10,388 nt of DNA, from the NCBI GenBank assembly GCA_013003465.1, contig JABDIZ010000130.1, positions 1 to 10,388 on the forward strand, read 5' to 3'. A program made the position numbers and the translations under genes. Below the pieces are notes generated by a model. It was given only the letters and a program-made list of their open reading frames with translations, made no database searches and had not been told where the DNA came from. Positions 6,625 through 10,388 of the stretch are shown piece by piece; position 1 is the first letter of the stretch, and every line of letters starts with the position of its first letter. Source of the DNA: Rhodothermaceae bacterium. GTDB taxonomy: Bacteria > Bacteroidota > Rhodothermia > Rhodothermales > Rubricoccaceae.

Positions 6625-7184
6625 CAATGGTCAAGGTACCCGGGCTCGTAGGTCAGGATGCGAGTGCGAAGGGTTTTGAGGGCAGCGACAAGGTGGTTGT
6701 TGACGGTTCGAGCCGAGATCTCCATCGCTGCGGCGATTTCGTCATGGCTCAGTCCGTCGAAGCGGCTCAGCGTGAGGGCCTCGCATTGCCGGTCAGGCAA
6801 CTCCGCCATCCACCGCCGGAGCCGCTCGTCAAGCGAGGCGGCCTCGGTGGCCGCATCGGGCATCGGGAGAGCGGGCGGCGGCATCATGTCAGTGTGCTTC
6901 TCAGCATGGGTGGTGCGGTCCCGGATGGCATTGTACGCGAGGTTGCGAACAGAGCGGTAGAGCAAGGCGCGCAGCGAGCGCTGCGGGTCTAGCTGTTCCC
7001 GCCGGGTCCAGATCCGAAGAAACGCGTCCTGCACGAGGTCGTCGGCTTCAGCTTCCGACCCGACGAGGCCCGCGGCAAAGCGGACCAGCGGTGGGTGCAG
7101 GTGCCGAAAGAGCGCCTCGAACGCAGCCTCGTCGGATGCGGCGATGCGGCGGCTCCACGACGCATACGGCTCGGCTGCATCCAT
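6624..7184 (-). CDS. ECF (sigma-70 family) RNA polymerase sigma factor, FecI-like
   Basis: This 186-residue alternative sigma factor directs RNA polymerase to the promoters of a small regulon. Region 2 spans about 22-92: FRHLHPPLVRFAAGL, the acidic DDLVQDAFLRIW segment that binds core polymerase, and the RALLYRSVRNLAYNAIRDR segment for -10 recognition. A proline-rich linker (about 100-115) follows. Region 4 spans about 118-176, with LPDRQCEALTLSRFDGLSHDEIA and the helix-turn-helix AMEISARTVNNHLVAALKTLR for -35 recognition. It has no region 1 or 3, which defines the ECF group. Immediate overlap with a FecR gene and then an STN-containing receptor identifies it as FecI-like. The ATG at 7184 follows a pyrimidine-rich leader without a Shine-Dalgarno sequence. 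A motif shared with the fasciclin gene lies 48 bases upstream, which suggests autoregulation. The gene is 71 bases downstream of aroB on the same strand, with no terminator seen between them, so some read-through is possible. Confidence 0.94.
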   Translation of the reverse strand: MDAAEPYASWSRRIAASDEAAFEALFRHLHPPLVRFAAGLVGSEAEADDLVQDAFLRIWTRREQLDPQRSLRALLYRSVRNLAYNAIRDRTTHAEKHTDMMPPPALPMPDAATEAASLDERLRRWMAELPDRQCEALTLSRFDGLSHDEIAAAMEISARTVNNHLVAALKTLRTRILTYEPGYLDH

Positions 7185-7232
7185 ATGAGGCAGAGAGAAA
7201 GCGGTCAGGTAGATCGGAACGTTCGCCCCTTG

Positions 7233-7259
7233 TACCCACCACGCGTGTCGAGTGACTAG
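7233..7259 (-). promoter_or_regulatory. Bipartite motif upstream of the sigma gene, candidate autoregulated promoter
   Basis: On the minus strand CTAGTCAC (7259-7252) and GTGGTGGGTA (7242-7233) are separated by 9 bases, exactly as at 2775-2749. The first block overlaps the aroB stop codon TAG (7258-7256). With AGTCAC as -35, a -10 would fall at GTACAA after a 16-base spacer, leaving a leader of about 40 bases before the ATG. A perfect 8-base palindrome GAACGTTC (7217-7224) lies close to the expected transcription start. ECF promoters often have AAC in the -35 region and this one has CAC, so the assignment is inference. Confidence 0.55.
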
Positions 7260-8383
7260 GCCGGGGTGCTGCGGGCCCCCACATGGCGCCAGGCAGCCGT
7301 GATCATCTGTTCAGGTAGACTGTCGACCACGGTAGCATGCCCAAGGTCGGTGAGGACGACAAACCTAAGGCCTGCGGCTCCACGCTTCTTGTCGGTTCGC
7401 ATGGCTGTGGTGAGGGTTCCCGCATCCACGGCCTCTAGCGAGCCGAATGCAGGCAGGTGTGCGACGAGAGCCTCCGCGCGAGCAAACGGCTTGGGAAGCG
7501 GGCCAGTCCAGATCGATCCTGTTGCCACGGAGGCTGAGAGGTGCAGCGCCGCGCGCATCCCGACCGCGACGGCCTCCCCGTGGGTGAACGTCCCGTACCC
7601 CGTCACGCGTTCGATGGCGTGCCCGAAGGTGTGTCCGAAGTTGAGCAGCATCCGCTGCCCAGCCTCCCGCTCATCCGCTGCAACGATCTCGGCTTTGATG
7701 GAGACCGCGCGACGTACCAGCGTGTGCACCGTGTCGGTGTCCCCACCGAGGATAGCGTCCCAGGAGGCCACGAGCCACTCGGCAAACTCCGCGTCGGCGA
7801 TGAGGGCAGCTTTGACGACCTCGGCCAGGCCGCTCGTGTAGTCGCGCTCGGACAGCGTGGAGAGCGTCGCCGTGTCGATGAGCACGAGACACGGCTGGTG
7901 AAACGCCCCAATCAGGTTCTTGCCCGCCGTGTGGTTGATGCCGGTCTTGCCGCCGATAGCGCTGTCTGCCTGGGCGATCAGCGACGTCGGAATCTGGATC
8001 AAGGGAAGGCCGCGCAGCAACGTGGCTGCCGCGAACCCGGCGAGGTCGCCGATGACGCCGCCACCGAGGGCGAGCACCGGTGTTTGGCGGGAGAGGCCGA
8101 GCGCCAGCGCTTTATCGTAGAGCCGCGTCAGCGCGTCCAGCGATTTCGTGGATTCACCGGCCGGGAAGGTCAGCACGGTCGGCTCCCATCCGGCTGCGTC
8201 CATCGAGGCGCACAACGGCGGTGCATAGTGCGGCCCCACGTTCTCGTCCGTCACGAGGAGGCAGGGTCCTGGCGCCAGGCTGGCTTCTTCCAGAAGCGCG
8301 GGCAGCTCGGTGACGGGGCGGAAGTGCAGAGGGTACGCACGGCCGTGGGGCAGGGCGACGACGAGCGAATCAGAGGGCGGCAT
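7256..8383 (-). CDS. aroB: 3-dehydroquinate synthase
   Basis: It converts DAHP to 3-dehydroquinate, the second step of the shikimate pathway, using NAD and a divalent metal (usually zinc) in the cytosol. At 375 residues it has normal length. Visible signatures are PAGESTKS (about 74-81), the NAD-binding GGGVIGDLAGFAAATLLRG (107-125), IPTSLIAQADSAIGGKTGIN (131-150) followed by GKNLIGAFHQP, GLAEVVK with metal ligand E188, LNFGHTFGHAIE with H251, HGEAVAVGM with H268, and DKK (331-333). The catalytic and metal-binding set appears intact, so the enzyme should be active. The ATG at 8383 has CTCCCCC directly before it and no Shine-Dalgarno sequence. It diverges from the M2 peptidase gene across an 86-base gap. 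It is upstream of the sigma operon on the same strand but has no functional link to it. Its stop codon lies within the putative sigma promoter. Confidence 0.96.
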   Translation of the reverse strand: MPPSDSLVVALPHGRAYPLHFRPVTELPALLEEASLAPGPCLLVTDENVGPHYAPPLCASMDAAGWEPTVLTFPAGESTKSLDALTRLYDKALALGLSRQTPVLALGGGVIGDLAGFAAATLLRGLPLIQIPTSLIAQADSAIGGKTGINHTAGKNLIGAFHQPCLVLIDTATLSTLSERDYTSGLAEVVKAALIADAEFAEWLVASWDAILGGDTDTVHTLVRRAVSIKAEIVAADEREAGQRMLLNFGHTFGHAIERVTGYGTFTHGEAVAVGMRAALHLSASVATGSIWTGPLPKPFARAEALVAHLPAFGSLEAVDAGTLTTAMRTDKKRGAAGLRFVVLTDLGHATVVDSLPEQMITAAWRHVGARSTPA

Positions 8384-8414
8384 GGGGGAGTACTACGGCG
8401 GAACGCCCATACGC

Positions 8415-8430
8415 ACACGATATATTGAAC
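8415..8430. promoter_or_regulatory. AT-rich box between aroB and the M2 peptidase gene, candidate divergent promoter core
   Basis: The 86-base gap between the divergent starts (8384-8469) contains one AT-rich stretch, ATATATT at 8420-8426, in otherwise GC-rich sequence. TATATT (8421-8426) followed by GA is close to a sigma-70 -10 hexamer and to the Bacteroidota -7 element TAnnTTTG. It lies 43 bases before the peptidase ATG. On the opposite strand TATATC (8424-8419) could serve aroB, 35 bases before its ATG. No good -35 (TTGACA or TTG) is visible on either side, so the strand assignment and shared use are inference. Confidence 0.45.
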
Positions 8431-8469
8431 CGTTCCCTGCCCGTCTCGATTCCTTTCTCCATCGCCGCC

Positions 8470-10365
8470 ATGCGTGTTGCCCTCGTCTCCCTGTTCGCCG
8501 TCCTCCTCCTCTCCGGGTGCGGGCCGCGCATCGTTCCTGTGGATGTCCAGGGCATCGAGCCGCCTCGGAGGCCTACGCAAGTGGACCGCGTTGAGATCTA
8601 CGGCGAGGCGGTGGATATGAGCAACGCGCCTGCCATCCAGCGTGAGGCGCAGGCCTTCATCGACCTCTACACGCGGACGTTGCTGCCGCTCTACGCCGAG
8701 TCGGCCGAGGCGCAGTGGGCGGCCAACACGCGCATCGTGGACGGAGATGACACGAATGCGCAGCGCGTCCAGGCCGCCGACGAGGCCTACGCCGCCTTCA
8801 CCGGCAGTGCCGAGACCATCGCGCAGGCCCGCGCCTTTTTGGAGCGCCGCGACGACCTGACGGACCTGCAAGTCCGGCAACTCGACGAGATCCTCTACGC
8901 CGCGGCCTCCAATCCGCAGACCGTCCCTGACCTCGTCCGGGAACGCATTGCCGCGGAGACGGCGCAGAACGAACAACTCTTCGGCTTCGCCTACGTCCTC
9001 GACGGGGAGGAGGTGACGACCAACGACCTCGACCGCATCCTCCGCGAGTCGAATGACGTGAATGATCGGATGGCCGCGTGGAGCGTCTCGAAATCGGTCG
9101 GCCCGACCCTGTCGGATGGGCTGGAGCGTCTCGTGGACCTCCGCAACGGCGTTGTGCAGGCCCTCGGCTACGACGACTACTTCAGCTACCAGGTCTCCGA
9201 CTACGGGATGTCGAGCGAGGAGATGGTGGCCCTCATGCGGCAGCTCAACGACGAGCTGCGCCCGCTCTACCGAGAACTGCACACCTACTTCCGCTACGAA
9301 CTGGCCGAGCGCTACGGCGTGCCCGTGCCCGATCTGATCCCGGCGCACTGGCTTCCGAATCGCTGGGGCCAGGACTGGGGCGCGCTCGTCACCGTCGAAG
9401 GCGCCGACATCGACCCGGCACTGGAGGAGCGCGGCCCCGAATGGCTCGTCGAGCAATCGGAGCGCTTCTACCAGTCGCTCGGGTTTGAGCCGCTGCCGGA
9501 GTCGTTCTACACCCGCTCGTCGCTCTATCCGCTGCCGCCGGACGCTACCTACAAGAAGAACAACCACGCCAGCGCGTGGCACATGAACCTCGGGCGCGAC
9601 GTGCGCAGCCTGATGAGCGTCGAGCCCAACCGCGACTGGTACGAGACGACGCACCACGAACTCGGCCACATCTACTACTACCTCGCCTACACCAACCCCG
9701 ACGTGCCGCCGCTCCTCCGTGGTGGGGCCAACCGCGCCTACCACGAAGCGGTCGGGAGCCTGATGGGGCTCGCGTCACTTCAGCCCCGGTTCCTCGCCAG
9801 CGTCGGGCTCGCGGCTGAGGGCGAGGCGCCCGATCCAATCCAGACGCTGTTCAAGGAAGCGCTCAACTACGTCGTCTTTATCCCGTGGTCTGCGGGCGTG
9901 ATGACGGAGTTCGAGCATGATCTCTATGCCAACACCCTGCCGCGCGAGCGCTGGAACGCTCGCTGGTGGGAGTTGAAAGCACGGTACCAGGGCATCGCGC
10001 CGCCCGAGGCCGGTCGCGCCGCTGTAGGGAGTGCCTTCAACGACGCCGCCACCAAGACGCACATCAACAACGACGCGGCGCAGTATTACGACTACGCGCT
10101 CTCCAACGTGCTCCTGTTCCAACTCCACGATCACATCGCGCGCGAGATCCTCGGCGAGGACCCGCGCGACACGAATTACTTCGGCCAGCCCGCGGTAGGC
10201 GACTTCCTGAAGGATATTCTCTCGCCCGGTGCCACCGTGGACGGCAACGAGCTCCTTCGTGCGACGACGGGCCGCGACCTGACGGCCGAGCCGATGCTCA
10301 ACTACTTCGCGCCGCTGCTGGAGTGGCTTCGGGAGCAGAACGCGGGGCGGTCGCACTCTATCTGA
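8470..10365 (+). CDS. Peptidase family M2 (angiotensin-converting-enzyme-like dipeptidyl carboxypeptidase), lipoprotein
   Basis: This zinc metallopeptidase probably removes dipeptides from peptide C-termini outside the cytoplasm. It has 631 residues from the ATG at 8470, which is normal for an M2 domain. The signal peptide ends in lipobox LLSGC (Cys17). Active-site features match ACE in order: HASAW (366-370, ACE H353 region); zinc motif HHELGH (H396, E397, H400); third ligand E426 in GANRAYHEAVG; K529 and H531 (ACE K511 and H513); Y539 and Y542 (ACE Y520 and Y523); and the C-terminal MLNYFAPLLEWLR. ACE chloride ligand R522 aligns by eye with D541, so the chloride site may be absent. The open frame extends upstream to a TTG at 8425, but that codon lies within the TATATTG box, and only the ATG at 8470 gives a proper lipoprotein signal. 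The start has no Shine-Dalgarno sequence. It diverges from aroB and shows no operon partner within the window except perhaps a gene at the right edge. Confidence 0.94.
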   Translation: MRVALVSLFAVLLLSGCGPRIVPVDVQGIEPPRRPTQVDRVEIYGEAVDMSNAPAIQREAQAFIDLYTRTLLPLYAESAEAQWAANTRIVDGDDTNAQRVQAADEAYAAFTGSAETIAQARAFLERRDDLTDLQVRQLDEILYAAASNPQTVPDLVRERIAAETAQNEQLFGFAYVLDGEEVTTNDLDRILRESNDVNDRMAAWSVSKSVGPTLSDGLERLVDLRNGVVQALGYDDYFSYQVSDYGMSSEEMVALMRQLNDELRPLYRELHTYFRYELAERYGVPVPDLIPAHWLPNRWGQDWGALVTVEGADIDPALEERGPEWLVEQSERFYQSLGFEPLPESFYTRSSLYPLPPDATYKKNNHASAWHMNLGRDVRSLMSVEPNRDWYETTHHELGHIYYYLAYTNPDVPPLLRGGANRAYHEAVGSLMGLASLQPRFLASVGLAAEGEAPDPIQTLFKEALNYVVFIPWSAGVMTEFEHDLYANTLPRERWNARWWELKARYQGIAPPEAGRAAVGSAFNDAATKTHINNDAAQYYDYALSNVLLFQLHDHIAREILGEDPRDTNYFGQPAVGDFLKDILSPGATVDGNELLRATTGRDLTAEPMLNYFAPLLEWLREQNAGRSHSI

Positions 10366-10375
10366 ACAGGAGCAG

Positions 10376-10388
10376 ATGTCTCTCTCAT
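10376..10388 (+). CDS. Possible start of the next gene (truncated by window end)
   Basis: An ATG at 10376 follows the peptidase stop by 10 bases and is preceded by AGGAG (10368-10372) with a 3-base gap, shorter than usual. Only M-S-L-S is visible before the window ends. If real, it would be co-transcribed with the peptidase gene. Nothing can be said about its product. Confidence 0.25.

Noticed and set aside
6625..6627. TTG start for FecR one codon before the ATG
   Set aside because: The ATG at 6624 in the TGATG overlap is a standard coupled start. The product differs by only one residue.
8425..8469. Upstream TTG start adding 15 residues to the M2 peptidase
   Set aside because: The TTG lies within the TATATTG promoter-like box, and the extension would place extra residues before a good lipoprotein signal peptide that begins at ATG 8470.
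8251..9744. Minus-strand open frame of 497 residues opposite the peptidase gene and reaching into aroB
   Set aside because: It is antisense to the conserved M2 active-site region and merges into another frame of aroB. It is a shadow.
1..10388. CRISPR array, insertion sequence, phage or toxin-antitoxin genes
   Set aside because: No regularly spaced repeats, transposase, integrase or terminal repeats were seen. All long frames are accounted for by chromosomal-type genes.

Overview
The window is GC-rich and densely coded. It looks like chromosomal DNA from a Bacteroidota-type bacterium, most likely a marine or halophilic member of the Rhodothermia group. That placement is inference. It rests on a FecI-type sigma factor / FecR anti-sigma factor / STN-TonB receptor cassette, a fungal/archaeal-type aspartate-semialdehyde dehydrogenase, GC-rich codon use, and gene starts that lack Shine-Dalgarno sequences and follow pyrimidine-rich leaders. 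I see no phage, transposon, CRISPR array, tRNA or rRNA.

Layout. Left (+ strand): the 3' part of asd (1-1092), overlapping a GNAT acetyltransferase gene (1089-1583) by ATGA. A convergent intergenic stretch (1584-1758) follows. It holds a terminator oriented for the minus strand and a set of related inverted and direct repeats. Centre (all minus strand, read right to left): aroB (8383-7256), an ECF sigma factor (7184-6624), a FecR-like anti-sigma factor (6624-5611), a TonB-dependent receptor with an N-terminal signalling (STN) domain (5574-2800), and a lipoprotein with two fasciclin (FAS1) domains (2685-1759). Right (+ strand): a lipoprotein peptidase of the M2 (angiotensin-converting enzyme) family (8470-10365), divergent from aroB, and perhaps the first codons of another gene at the right edge.

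How the genes work together. Sigma, FecR and receptor form a classic cell-surface signalling unit. A ligand bound at the outer-membrane receptor is sensed through its periplasmic STN domain by FecR, which then releases or activates the sigma factor. The most interesting observation is a bipartite sequence, CTAGTCAC-N9-GTGGTGGGTA, present upstream of both the sigma gene (7259-7233) and the fasciclin gene (2775-2749) with identical spacing and orientation. No third copy was seen. Two shorter blocks, CGACACGCG and AAGGGGC, are also shared, one of them in a different order. The simplest reading is that this is the sigma factor's own promoter, so the system would autoregulate and drive the FAS1 lipoprotein as an output. 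The three housekeeping or unrelated genes (asd, aroB, M2 peptidase) appear to be neighbours only.
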